A stretch of 64,000 nt of DNA from Paraburkholderia phenazinium. Its GTDB lineage: Bacteria; Pseudomonadota; Gammaproteobacteria; Burkholderiales; Burkholderiaceae. The position numbers and the translations under genes are program-made. The notes beneath the pieces were generated by a model that searched no databases, was not told where the DNA came from, and was given only the letters and a program-made list of their open reading frames with translations. Of the stretch, positions 43,351 to 52,001 are shown one piece after another. The number at the start of each line of letters is the position of its first letter. The first letter of the stretch is position 1. The stretch is from NCBI RefSeq assembly GCF_900142845.1, contig NZ_FSRU01000001.1, positions 310,001 to 374,000 on the forward strand, read 5' to 3'.

Positions 43351-43608
43351 ATGGGTAAGGATATAGCCAAAGATGTGGCGTTAGACGTGAGCAAGCAACT
43401 ATTGGACGCGTATTTGTCGGTCGAAAACGCGACAAGAATAATTCAGGAGAAATGCTCGAAAGCGGAATTTGAGGGCTTTCGCTCCGAGGCAGGTAAAGTA
43501 GCCGGCGGACTTTACCTGCTTCTAGAACCACTTTGGAAGGCATATCCGGACCTTGCACCTGAGGGTGTGGACATGACTCCACGTGAACGAAAAAGAGGGA
43601 AGCGATGA
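43351..43608 (+). CDS. Putative orphan immunity-like protein
   Basis: The 85-residue, mostly helical cytoplasmic protein begins MGKDIAKDVALDVSKQLLDA. Its segment KCSKAEFEGFRSEAGKVAGG and LLEPLWKAYPDLAPEGVDM parallels the broken ORF at 43847 (WCTAEELEQFQLAVGEV and LIPIYREHPDLVPKG). The pattern of paralogous small genes next to a toxin suggests orphan immunity genes. The name is inference. Confidence 0.55.
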   Translation: MGKDIAKDVALDVSKQLLDAYLSVENATRIIQEKCSKAEFEGFRSEAGKVAGGLYLLLEPLWKAYPDLAPEGVDMTPRERKRGKR

Positions 43609-43846
43609 GTTATGGACTAGGTCCGATTGTTCGCCCCTAGTCCGTACAGAAATTGGAAGGCCGGATGCAAGGACTAGAGGTTCAACGAAGCATCTGAAGC
43701 ACCACCAACAAAGCCTGCGCGATCAAACAACGGCTGTGCAGGGCGTGCCGGACGCCAAGGATCTGGATCATTACGCATCCTCGTTTTGCGGGAGCAAGAT
43801 ACGCCGCAGGCGAAGCCGCAATCGATTGATCAAGGAGTAGGGAAGC
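43609..43846. other. Decayed stretch with a short match to the other side of the toxin locus
   Basis: No credible gene. The segment around 43776-43793 (ATCCTCGTTTTGCGGGA) closely matches 47442-47459 downstream of the immunity gene, indicating shared ancestry of the two flanks. Confidence 0.5.
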
Positions 43847-44086
43847 ATGTTTCAGGATAAAACGTCGGCCACGGAACTAAGCAATCGGATGCCGAAGATA
43901 AACAGGGTACTGGACGAAGCTGTATCTTTTGTTCAGGACTGGTGCACAGCCGAGGAGCTTGAACAGTTCCAGCTTGCCGTAGGCGAAGTCATGTAGATGG
44001 TGTTTGAGAAAGCGCTCATTCCGATATACAGGGAACACCCCGACCTGGTTCCGAAGGGTCAAAGGGTGAGTGGAATTACCGACTGA
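43847..44086 (+). pseudogene. Immunity-like gene interrupted by an in-frame amber codon
   Basis: The frame from ATG 43847 runs for 49 codons, meets TAG at 43994-43996, and continues in frame with an immediate ATG for 29 more codons to TGA 44084-44086. Together the two halves parallel the 85-aa ORF upstream. The final 90 bases are repeated at 47462-47551 with about seven substitutions. It reads as a recently broken member of the same family, or as two coupled half-proteins, which seems less likely. Confidence 0.65.
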
Positions 44087-44320
44087 CTGGTCACCTCACC
44101 TTAGGAAGCCCCTGTGTATTTCTTCAAGCACCAGGGGCCGACTTCGGCTAATAAAAAGTGCCGTCGTGCAGCATCGGTAACAGGACGCAAAGCGTTGCAC
44201 GGCAAGGGCGACGAGTGCCTGACCAATGAGCCGGTGACGATGAGATCGATCATGATTCTTCGCAATTCCTCACGAATTTTGATGTCCTGAATCAGGGCAT
44301 TTGTTGTCGATTTGCATGGC

Positions 44321-44347
44321 GTCCGAAATTTTAGGAATTGTCGGATA
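44321..44347 (+). promoter_or_regulatory. Duplicated 5' element, copy 2
   Basis: GTCCGAAATTTTAGGAATTG and the following TCGGATA lie about 70 bases upstream of the toxin start. It matches copy 1 at 42999 in nearly all positions, so the promoter or leader was duplicated along with the gene's 5' end. Confidence 0.6.
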
Positions 44348-44412
44348 GTTCGTGTGGAACGCTCCTTATAGGGTGCTTGGGTTTCAAACAAGTACAACCA
44401 ATAAGGATGACT

Positions 44413-46878
44413 ATGAAAAACAACAAAGTTACTGAGAGTCCTGCAAGTATGGCGGCACGCTTGCTGGCTGCATTTGTGCTGCTCCTGGTCGCGTTTGGCG
44501 CCAACGCAACGGACTGCAACGCGCTCTATGCGGCTACCGGTGCAGTACCGGGTTCCCCCACCTGCCGGTGGGACGTTTACGGCCGTGTGCCCGGCAGCAT
44601 GGCCAACTACGCGTGCATCAACACATGGTCCCTCATCGACGCGTGGTGCGCGACACCGACTGCGGAAGAACCCGAAGCGAGTTGTCCCGTCGCTGACCCG
44701 GTGTATCCGGGCAATGGTGCCGTCACCTTGACTGAAGCCGACTTTGTCAGCGGCGACGACATTCCGATGCGATTCACACGGACTTATCGATCCAGGTCAC
44801 TGGGTAGCTCCGCCACGGCGATGGGGCCGGTCTGGTTCCATAGCTGGCAGCGCAACCTGGGACTCGTGAACGCCAACAGCGGTAGCTCGTCCAAAGTGCT
44901 TGCGTATCGCGAGAACGGTGAACCTGTCACTTTCAACTGGGCAGCCGGCACGTGGCGTACAGCCGGCTTTACCGGCCTTGCACTGGCACAGAGCGGCTCT
45001 GGATGGACGCTGACCGATCTCAAGACCGATACCGTCGAATCGTATTCGGCCCAGGGCGTGCTGCTTTCGGAGAGCACGAAGACGGGATTTGTTCGAACGT
45101 TGACTTACGGCGGTTCAGGGCTGCTGACCGCGATTACGCAGCATGCGGCGAGCACTGACGCTAACAACGACATCACGCTTCGCCTCGACTATGACGACAA
45201 GAACCGCCTGTCACGCCTGAACGACTCCTTGGGCCGCATGACGCAGTACGGTTATGACGCGAACGGCAATCTTGTTTCTGTTACCTGGCCCGATGGCTAT
45301 GTACACCGCTATGTCTACGACGACGCGCGTTTCAAGAATGCGCTGACCGGAGAGATCGACGAGGCGGGCAACCGCATTGCGACGTGGAGCTACGATGCTC
45401 AGGGCCGTGCGGTAGACGTCAGCCATCCGGGTACCACGCAGAATGCGCAGTTTGCCTATAACACCGGTTCGACGGTCATCACTGGTCGTAAAGGTGCCAC
45501 CACGCTGAACATGTCGTCGATTGGCGGGATGCTTCGGCCTACGGGGACAACCTCCGCCGCCGGCAATAGCAGCTCCGCGTGGGATGCGTCGGGAAATCTG
45601 CTGAAGGACACCGACGCAAGCGGCGGCACTTCTGAATACAGTTACGACGATAAAGGACGGCCAGTCCGAGCGATCGTAAAGGACGTCACCGGTACGTCGA
45701 TCACCACGATCCGTTATGCCGATGGGACGACTTTGCGTCCCTCGATGATTGCGTCGCCGAAACTGATGCAGTCCTTCGTGTATGACGCGAACGGCAACAC
45801 GACTGGGGTTAGCGAGACACCGACCACCGATCCAACCGGCGCCACTGGCTTCGAAGCAGGCGAGGCAGATGGGGCGACGATCGCGTATGGGATGACCTAT
45901 GACGCAATGAACCGGCTCGCGTTCGTTCAACAGATGACCGGCGGGAAGGTCGCCGGCCAGTGGAAGGTCACTCGCGATGCAACGGGCAATGCCTTTGCGA
46001 TCGTCGCACTAGGGGAGGTTCAGCAAGCCACGGAGATGATCACGCGGGATGCCGCCCATCGCGCGCTGCTGGGTTATAACCCGACGGGCGATTTCAGCTT
46101 GCGCTACGACCGACGTGGACGAATCGATCTCTTCAAATTCAATGAATATGCAAGTCCGGCGAACGGCGGTGTGCGACGCGTTTTCAAGGTCAGGTTCGGG
46201 TATTCACCCGACGGCCAGATCGTGTCACGTAGTGGCACCGTCGCAAGGAACGGCAGCATTCTCGACCTGAACGACGGCACGGACATTCCGATCAGCAGCG
46301 ACGAGATCAATCAGTGGATCGATAACTACAACTATGGTGACTCTCCGGTAGGACCGCCGGCCAATCTCCAGGGTGCGCGTCGGTTGCTGGGTGACAACTT
46401 GCTGAGCACGTCGACCGTCTGCGGTGACTGTCACTTTTCGGCAGGACTGTTTGACGGCTCTGTGCGCGGTATCTTGATCGTCTATCGACTTTTACAGAAC
46501 CCGGTAGTCAGATACGGCATCGGTCAGGGTGCAAGAAAGGTCGCGGAAAACTGGGAGCGCATCAAGGAGATGTGCAAGCCCGCGGCTGAGACGGAGGTCG
46601 ATGGGATTCCGCCGGGGCGGATCACCTCGGAATACACTGATATCACAACGGGGGGTAGTATTCGCAACATCCGAACCGATGTTGGCAAAGCGGAATTTGA
46701 AGCGAACTTGGTAGAGAGTGGCTACATGCAGACACTTAGCAAAGACGGCAAGTCTGATATCTTCACCAAAGGAGAGAGTCAGTACACTGTCCGCGACGAA
46801 TCGAATTCCGGCTATATCACCGCGGACGTGAAAAGTGGCGGCGCAAACATAGCGAAGATCAGGCTGGGGGGGAAATGA
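44413..46878 (+). CDS. Secreted YD-repeat (Rhs-like) polymorphic toxin
   Basis: The 821-residue protein has a signal peptide (residues about 13-33, RLLAAFVLLLVAFGANA) and a cysteine-containing N-terminal segment. A DUF6531-type block follows (SGDDIPMRFTRTYRSRS), then YD-repeat units (for example YDANGNLVSVTWPDG, YDDKGRPVRAIV), to about residue 560. The C-terminal ~100 residues (after about 720, ending ADVKSGGANIAKIRLGGK) differ in character and look like the toxin tip. The final part may be a BECR-type nuclease fold, but this is weak. It lacks the usual DPxGL core end and is much shorter than canonical Rhs proteins. It overlaps the immunity gene by ATGA. Confidence 0.75.
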   Translation: MKNNKVTESPASMAARLLAAFVLLLVAFGANATDCNALYAATGAVPGSPTCRWDVYGRVPGSMANYACINTWSLIDAWCATPTAEEPEASCPVADPVYPGNGAVTLTEADFVSGDDIPMRFTRTYRSRSLGSSATAMGPVWFHSWQRNLGLVNANSGSSSKVLAYRENGEPVTFNWAAGTWRTAGFTGLALAQSGSGWTLTDLKTDTVESYSAQGVLLSESTKTGFVRTLTYGGSGLLTAITQHAASTDANNDITLRLDYDDKNRLSRLNDSLGRMTQYGYDANGNLVSVTWPDGYVHRYVYDDARFKNALTGEIDEAGNRIATWSYDAQGRAVDVSHPGTTQNAQFAYNTGSTVITGRKGATTLNMSSIGGMLRPTGTTSAAGNSSSAWDASGNLLKDTDASGGTSEYSYDDKGRPVRAIVKDVTGTSITTIRYADGTTLRPSMIASPKLMQSFVYDANGNTTGVSETPTTDPTGATGFEAGEADGATIAYGMTYDAMNRLAFVQQMTGGKVAGQWKVTRDATGNAFAIVALGEVQQATEMITRDAAHRALLGYNPTGDFSLRYDRRGRIDLFKFNEYASPANGGVRRVFKVRFGYSPDGQIVSRSGTVARNGSILDLNDGTDIPISSDEINQWIDNYNYGDSPVGPPANLQGARRLLGDNLLSTSTVCGDCHFSAGLFDGSVRGILIVYRLLQNPVVRYGIGQGARKVAENWERIKEMCKPAAETEVDGIPPGRITSEYTDITTGGSIRNIRTDVGKAEFEANLVESGYMQTLSKDGKSDIFTKGESQYTVRDESNSGYITADVKSGGANIAKIRLGGK

Positions 46879-47396
46879 GTAAGAGCGAATACCTGACAGA
46901 CCATGAAGCTTTCGACCATCTGTGGAAGCAGGCGGGCGAAGGGAAGAGATTGGTCGCGGCTGCAGTCGAATCCGGCACGGCGCTTTACTTTGACTCATCC
47001 GACATTTGCACGTTTCGGTATCACGCATTCTTGCGGTCGCTTCTTTCGGAGCGGGGAGAAACCGCGTTTGCGGCACTCGTTTTACGGCCCGCGCCGGAAG
47101 CATATTTTTATCATCACTTTGGAAAATATCCCGCATTCATTTTCCTGCCCGAACATTCGGATCAGGATTTCGTTGCGTCACTCAACTCCGATCCGGGGGG
47201 CAGTTTAGCGGACGCATTCGACGCGAACTCGGAGCAGTATGTCGTCTTTCCGCTCAATGGCGAATGGGTGATTTACGCGGACCGAAAACAGGAGTTGGCT
47301 GCAATGGCGGGGCCGGGTGATGTCCTCGAGTTTACGCGTCGGCGCTACCCATTCGTGGTCTTTGAAGAGAATCCCGGGTTTGCGATCAGAGACTAA
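46875..47396 (+). CDS. Cognate immunity protein (putative)
   Basis: The 173-residue cytoplasmic protein begins MSKSEYLTDHEAFDHLWKQA. Coupled to the toxin by a 4-base overlap, it has the size and position expected of an immunity protein. It has no signal or membrane segment. No named family is recognised. The long acidic and aromatic surface (YFYHHFGKYPAFIFLPEHSD) is consistent with a protein-protein role. Confidence 0.65.
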   Translation: MSKSEYLTDHEAFDHLWKQAGEGKRLVAAAVESGTALYFDSSDICTFRYHAFLRSLLSERGETAFAALVLRPAPEAYFYHHFGKYPAFIFLPEHSDQDFVASLNSDPGGSLADAFDANSEQYVVFPLNGEWVIYADRKQELAAMAGPGDVLEFTRRRYPFVVFEENPGFAIRD

Positions 47397-47441
47397 ACCG
47401 CTTCCCGTTCTGCGAGTGAGCGGGGTGGGAGTGGGCACAGG

Positions 47442-47551
47442 GATCCTCGTTTTGCCGGAATATGGTGTTTGAGAAGGCGCTCATTCCGATATACAAGGAA
47501 CACCCTGACCCGGTTCCGAAGGGTCAAAGAGTGAGTGGAATTATTGACTGA
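47442..47551 (+). pseudogene. Remnant of an immunity-like gene downstream of the toxin cassette
   Basis: The segment at 47462-47551 repeats 43997-44086 (C-terminal 30 codons, starting MVFEKALIPIY) with about 92% identity. The segment before it (47442-47459) matches 43776-43793, so 200 bases present upstream are deleted here. It is a decayed immunity fragment. Confidence 0.7.
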
Positions 47552-47557
47552 CTGGGC

Positions 47558-47577
47558 ATCGCGCCTTGGGGCGCGAT
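47558..47577. terminator. Terminator-like hairpin after the toxin locus
   Basis: ATCGCGCC / GGCGCGAT with a TTGG loop lies between the remnant and the convergent GntR gene. Confidence 0.6.
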
Positions 47578-47603
47578 AGCCGTCGGATATCTACGTTAAC
47601 CCC

Positions 47604-48329
47604 TCAAGCCTTCAACGTCCCCCCCGCCACATCCTCCCTCGACTGCACCTGCAGCACCGCATCCCGCTTATCCAGCAGATGCTGCCGCAAGATCGCGCTC
47701 AGGCGCTTGCCATCCCGCGCTTCCAGTGCTTCCAGCATCTCGCCATGGTCATGAACCGCGCGGTCCCACTTAGGAATCTGAAAGTTCGAGCGAAAACGCA
47801 GCGCCTGCAATCGTCGGTTGACCGAAATATAGGTCTGCCGCAAGGCTGAATTGCGCGCCGCCTCATTGATCTTGTCGTGGATCGCCTGATTGCGGCTGTA
47901 GTACCCCGCCAGATCGTTCTGTGCACGGCACGCCAGCATCGCGTAGTGCAGCGCCTTGATCTCGGCCAGTTCCACCGCGGTGATCCGCTCGGCCGCCAGC
48001 TCGCCCGAAAACGCCTCGAGCCCGCTCATCAGTTCGAACGTCTCGCGCAACTCCGCCTCGGACATCTTCGACACCGACGCGCCGCGGTTCGGCCAGATCT
48101 CGATCAGCCCTTCGGCCGCGAGCACCTTCAGCGCTTCCCGCAACGGCGTACGGGAAATGCCGAGCGTCTCGCACAACTCGCGCTCGTTGAGCTTCTTGCC
48201 CGGCTCCAACACGCCTTCGACGATAAAGCGCCTAATGTGCTCGACGACCGTGTCGTGCAGTCGCTGCCGCTCAACCTTCGGCATGAGCGGGGTGCCAGCC
48301 GTGTCCGCCTCGAAATCCGAATTTTGCAT
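47604..48329 (-). CDS. GntR-family regulator, FCD-type
   Basis: The 241-residue protein has an N-terminal wHTH (LNERELCETLGISRTPLREALKVLA type) and a C-terminal FCD helical ligand domain (ETFELMSGLEAFSGELAAER). It is divergent from the aminotransferase operon, so the natural target is that operon. Two palindromic boxes lie in the divergent region. Confidence 0.9.
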   Translation of the reverse strand: MQNSDFEADTAGTPLMPKVERQRLHDTVVEHIRRFIVEGVLEPGKKLNERELCETLGISRTPLREALKVLAAEGLIEIWPNRGASVSKMSEAELRETFELMSGLEAFSGELAAERITAVELAEIKALHYAMLACRAQNDLAGYYSRNQAIHDKINEAARNSALRQTYISVNRRLQALRFRSNFQIPKWDRAVHDHGEMLEALEARDGKRLSAILRQHLLDKRDAVLQVQSREDVAGGTLKA

Positions 48330-48335
48330 ACAAAA
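48322..48335. promoter_or_regulatory. Candidate GntR operator, proximal
   Basis: TTTTGCATACAAAA matches the second box at 48466 with one mismatch and overlaps the regulator start codon. Confidence 0.6.
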
Positions 48336-48465
48336 ACCCTCATACCTATTTCAGGCAATTTTATAGGAACCTGATGCATAAAGGCATTAGGTAAGATAGC
48401 GGGTAAACACCGGTCCGGACCGTGCATATTTGCCTTGGGTTCGTCATCGAACTGCTGATATAGTT

Positions 48466-48479
48466 TTTTGCATGCAAAA
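48466..48479. promoter_or_regulatory. Candidate GntR operator, distal
   Basis: TTTTGCATGCAAAA is a perfect 14-bp palindrome 18 bases upstream of the aminotransferase start. Confidence 0.65.
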
Positions 48480-48497
48480 TTCAATCGGAGAAGACCC

Positions 48498-49718
48498 ATG
48501 CTGAAACTCGACTTTCATCCCGCTGGCCGTCACTTCCTGCAGATTCCGGGGCCGAGCCCCGTGCCGGACCGCATCCTGCGGGCGATGAGCTATCCCACCA
48601 TCGATCACCGTGGCCCGGAATTCGGCGCGCTTGGCCTGAAGGTGCTCGACGGCATCAAGAAGATCTTCAAGACCCAGCAGCCGGTGGTGATCTACCCGGC
48701 CTCGGGCACCGGCGCATGGGAAGCCGCGCTCTCCAACACGCTGAGCCCCGGCGACCACGTCCTGATGTTCGAGACCGGCCACTTCGCGACGCTGTGGAAG
48801 AAGATGGCGGAAAGCCTCGGGCTGAAGCCGGAGTTTCTCGGTCTGCCGGGCATCGAAGGCTGGCGCCGTGGCGTGCAGCCGCAGATGATCGAAGCGCGTC
48901 TGCGCGAAGACACGCAGCACGCCATCAAGGCCGTCTGCGTGGTGCACAACGAGACTTCGACGGGCGTCACCTCCGACATCGCCGCCGTGCGTCGCGCGAT
49001 CGACGCCGCCGGTCACCCGGCCTTGCTGCTGGTCGACACCATTTCGGGTCTGGCCTGCGCCGACTATCGCCATGACGAATGGGGCGTGGACGTCACGGTG
49101 TCCGGTTCGCAAAAGGGTTTGATGCTGCCGCCGGGCATCAGCTTCAACGCGGTCTCGCCGAAGGCCATCGCCGCTAGCAAGCAGGCCAAGCTGCCGCGCA
49201 GCTTCTGGGACTGGACCGAGATCATCGAAATGAACAAGTCCGGCTACTGGCCGTACACGCCGAACACGAACCTGCTGTACGGCTTGTCGGAAGCGCTCGA
49301 CATGATTCTCGGCGAAGGGCTCGACAACGTGTTCGCGCGTCACGAGCGCCTCGCCGAAGCCAGCCGCCGCGCCGTGCGGGCGTGGGGTCTCGAGATCCAG
49401 TGCGCCGACCCCGCTGTCTATAGCCCGGTGCTGACGGGGGTGATGATGCCCGAGGGAATCGACGCCGACGCGGTACGCAAGACCATCTACGAACGCTTCG
49501 ACATGTCGCTCGGCACGGGTCTCGGCAAGATGAAAGGCCGCATGTTCCGCATCGGTCATCTGGGCGACTGCAACGACCTCACGCTGCTGGCGACGCTGGC
49601 CGGCTGCGAAATGGGCCTGAAACTGGCGGGCGTGCCGGTTGCTGCGAGCGGCTTGCCGGCGGCCATGGAGTGGCTCGCCAGCCAGGCGCAAGGCGCAGGA
49701 TTGAAGGCCGCCGCCTGA
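48498..49718 (+). CDS. Class V aminotransferase (serine/alanine-glyoxylate type)
   Basis: The 406-residue PLP enzyme has motifs of the serine-glyoxylate/alanine-glyoxylate aminotransferase group: IPGPSPVPDRILRAM, VLMFETGHFATLWKKM and the PLP lysine in VTVSGSQKGLMLPPGISF. It transfers an amino group between an amino acid and glyoxylate. The start at MLKLDFHPAG is preceded by GGAGAAGA. It is the first gene of a cluster, with an MFS transporter, a hydratase and an FAD/Fe-S oxidoreductase behind it. Confidence 0.88.
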   Translation: MLKLDFHPAGRHFLQIPGPSPVPDRILRAMSYPTIDHRGPEFGALGLKVLDGIKKIFKTQQPVVIYPASGTGAWEAALSNTLSPGDHVLMFETGHFATLWKKMAESLGLKPEFLGLPGIEGWRRGVQPQMIEARLREDTQHAIKAVCVVHNETSTGVTSDIAAVRRAIDAAGHPALLLVDTISGLACADYRHDEWGVDVTVSGSQKGLMLPPGISFNAVSPKAIAASKQAKLPRSFWDWTEIIEMNKSGYWPYTPNTNLLYGLSEALDMILGEGLDNVFARHERLAEASRRAVRAWGLEIQCADPAVYSPVLTGVMMPEGIDADAVRKTIYERFDMSLGTGLGKMKGRMFRIGHLGDCNDLTLLATLAGCEMGLKLAGVPVAASGLPAAMEWLASQAQGAGLKAAA

Positions 49719-49878
49719 GCAGCGGCGGGACATGACGGGGAGGGTGGGGAGCCTTCTCCTGACGGTAAGCGGGCGTAGCGGTTCATAAAGCGCTACGCCC
49801 AGGCAGCGCACGCTAGGGGATCAACGACGCAGCGCGCCGTTCCAGGCACGCGGTCGACACCAGCAACGGAGACGTACG

Positions 49879-51165
49879 ATGAAGCGGTTTCGTGTGACCA
49901 GTGCGAGCAGTATCGTTTTATTGATGCTATGCATCATGTACTTCATTACCTACCTTGACCGCGTCAACGTCAGTACCGCAGCAGCCGGCTTCGGTAAGGA
50001 GTTCCAACTTTCTCATACTCAGATTGGCCTCGTCTTCTCGGCCTTCGCGTATCCGTACCTCGTGTTTCAGATCATCGGCGGCTGGGTGAGCGACCGGTTC
50101 GGCGCGCGGCGCACGTTGATCTGCTGCGGCGCAGTGTGGGCGCTGGCCACCATCCTGACCGGCCTCGCCGGCGGCCTCACTTCGCTGCTCGCCGCACGCT
50201 TGTTGCTGGGTTTCGGCGAAGGGGCGACGTTTCCGGCCGCAACAGCCGCGATGGCGCGCTGGGTCGCCAAAGAAAAGCGCGGCTTTGCGCAAGGCATCAC
50301 ACACGCGGCCTCGCGCATCGGCAATGCGGTGGCGCCGGGTGCGATCGTCCTCGTGATGGCCACCTGGGGCTGGCGCGAATCGTTCTACATCTGCGGGATA
50401 TTCAGTCTCGTGTGGGTGATCGTCTGGGCAATCACGTTCACGGAGCATCCGAAAGACCATCCGCGCATCACGGCTGACGAACTCGAGGTCCTGCCGCAGC
50501 CCAAGCCGAAGGCCGCCAACGTACCGTGGAAAGCCCTGTTTCGCCGCATGGCGCCGGTCACGATTGTCTACTTCTGCTACGGTTGGACGCTGTGGCTCTT
50601 TCTTAGCTGGATTCCGCAGTACTTTCTGCATAGCTATCACCTCGACCTGCAGAAGTCGGCCATCTTTGCTTCGACGGTGTTTTTCGCGGGCGTACTCGGC
50701 GATACGCTCGGCGGTATCGTGACAGACAGGATCTTCACCCGCACCGGCAGCCTGAAACGTGCGCGTAGCTGGATGGTGTCGATCTGCATGCTGTTGACGC
50801 TCGCCGTGCTGGTGCCGCTGATGTTCGCGCACAACCTCTATATCTCAATGGCATGCCTGTCCGCCGGTTTCTTCTTTGCGGAAATGACGATTGGTCCGAT
50901 GTGGGCGATTCCGATGGACATCGCGCCGGAATACTCCGGTACCGCCAGCGGCATGATGAACACCGGTTCGGCGCTGGCCGCCATCATCTCGCCGGTAGCC
51001 GGCGGCTTTCTGATCGACCGCTTCGGCAGTTGGGAATTACCGTTCGTCGGCAGCATGCTGCTGATGGGCATCGGCGTGGTACTCGCCTTCCGCATGCAGC
51101 CGGAAAGCAAATTCGAAGCGAACGCGACACCGGACGCGCAGCCGGCAACTGGCTTCAAAGTCTGA
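49879..51165 (+). CDS. MFS transporter (anion:cation symporter type)
   Basis: The 428-residue protein has 12 predicted helices. Its first segment (YFITYLDRVNVSTAAAGFGK) and GGWVSDRFGARRTLICCGA are typical of the ACS family, which takes up organic acids such as glucarate. Substrate is presumably an acid of the pathway encoded by the cluster. The gap from the aminotransferase is 160 bases. Confidence 0.88.
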   Translation: MKRFRVTSASSIVLLMLCIMYFITYLDRVNVSTAAAGFGKEFQLSHTQIGLVFSAFAYPYLVFQIIGGWVSDRFGARRTLICCGAVWALATILTGLAGGLTSLLAARLLLGFGEGATFPAATAAMARWVAKEKRGFAQGITHAASRIGNAVAPGAIVLVMATWGWRESFYICGIFSLVWVIVWAITFTEHPKDHPRITADELEVLPQPKPKAANVPWKALFRRMAPVTIVYFCYGWTLWLFLSWIPQYFLHSYHLDLQKSAIFASTVFFAGVLGDTLGGIVTDRIFTRTGSLKRARSWMVSICMLLTLAVLVPLMFAHNLYISMACLSAGFFFAEMTIGPMWAIPMDIAPEYSGTASGMMNTGSALAAIISPVAGGFLIDRFGSWELPFVGSMLLMGIGVVLAFRMQPESKFEANATPDAQPATGFKV

Positions 51166-51215
51166 GCGCGCGCAGCACGCCCGGTTTTTAATCTCTGACC
51201 CGTAACGACGTAACG

Positions 51216-51980
51216 ATGACCTCTACCGACATTTCCCCCTTGAGCCAGCGTCTCGCCGATGCGCGCGCACATCACCTGACGCTCGACAGCGTGCCGACGG
51301 AAATGATCCCAGTTGACGCAGACGCCGCCTACGCGATTCAGCACGAGATTCTGCGTGCATCGGGCGCGCGGATCGGCGGCTGGAAAATCGGCGCGAAATC
51401 CGAGACCGGCCCGATTCAAGGTGCGCCGCTGCCGGCCGGCGATGTGTATGACGACGGCGCGAAACTCTCGCGTGAAGCGTTTGCGCCGCTCGCGCTCGAA
51501 CTGGAGATTGCGTTTCGCTTCGGCCGCCGCTTCGAACCGGCAAGCGAACCGTACAGCGAAGACGAAGTGTTCGCGGGTATCGGATCGTTTGGCACAACGA
51601 TTGAAATTGTCGCGAGCCGCTACGCCGCATGGCCGAACATCGACAAGCTCGCGCAACTCGCCGATCTGCAAAACAACGGTGCGCTCATCGTTGGCGAATT
51701 CGCGCCTTATCGTGACGACTTTCCATTTGTCGCGCCGTCGCTGCGCTTCAGTTTCGAAGGGCGCGATGTGGTGCTCGCCGCCGCGGCGAACCCTGCCGGC
51801 GATCCACGCCGCCTGCTCCCGTGGCTCGTGAATCACTGTGCAGTGCATCGCGGTGTGGCCGTTACGCCGGACATGGTGATCACGGCCGGTTCATACACGG
51901 GCATGTTTTTCCCGCAGAGCGCAGGCACGGCGAGCGGCCGCATTGAAGGGCTCGCGCCCGTCAGTGTGACGCTCTTCTAG
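51216..51980 (+). CDS. 2-keto-4-pentenoate hydratase/decarboxylase-type (FAH-superfamily related)
   Basis: The 254-residue protein has features shared with MhpD/XylJ-type hydratases: the ARIGGWKIGAKSETGPIQG segment, ELEIAFRFGRRF and a C-terminal VITAGSYTGMFF. Such enzymes hydrate or decarboxylate 2-oxo acids with a divalent metal. It is the third gene of the cluster. Confidence 0.82.
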   Translation: MTSTDISPLSQRLADARAHHLTLDSVPTEMIPVDADAAYAIQHEILRASGARIGGWKIGAKSETGPIQGAPLPAGDVYDDGAKLSREAFAPLALELEIAFRFGRRFEPASEPYSEDEVFAGIGSFGTTIEIVASRYAAWPNIDKLAQLADLQNNGALIVGEFAPYRDDFPFVAPSLRFSFEGRDVVLAAAANPAGDPRRLLPWLVNHCAVHRGVAVTPDMVITAGSYTGMFFPQSAGTASGRIEGLAPVSVTLF

Positions 51981-52001
51981 AGATTTCTTCGGGCCGACGA
52001 T

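Noticed and set aside
43583..43840. 85-residue ORF overlapping the end of the immunity-like gene
   Set aside because: Basic composition without a family pattern. More likely part of the decayed flank.
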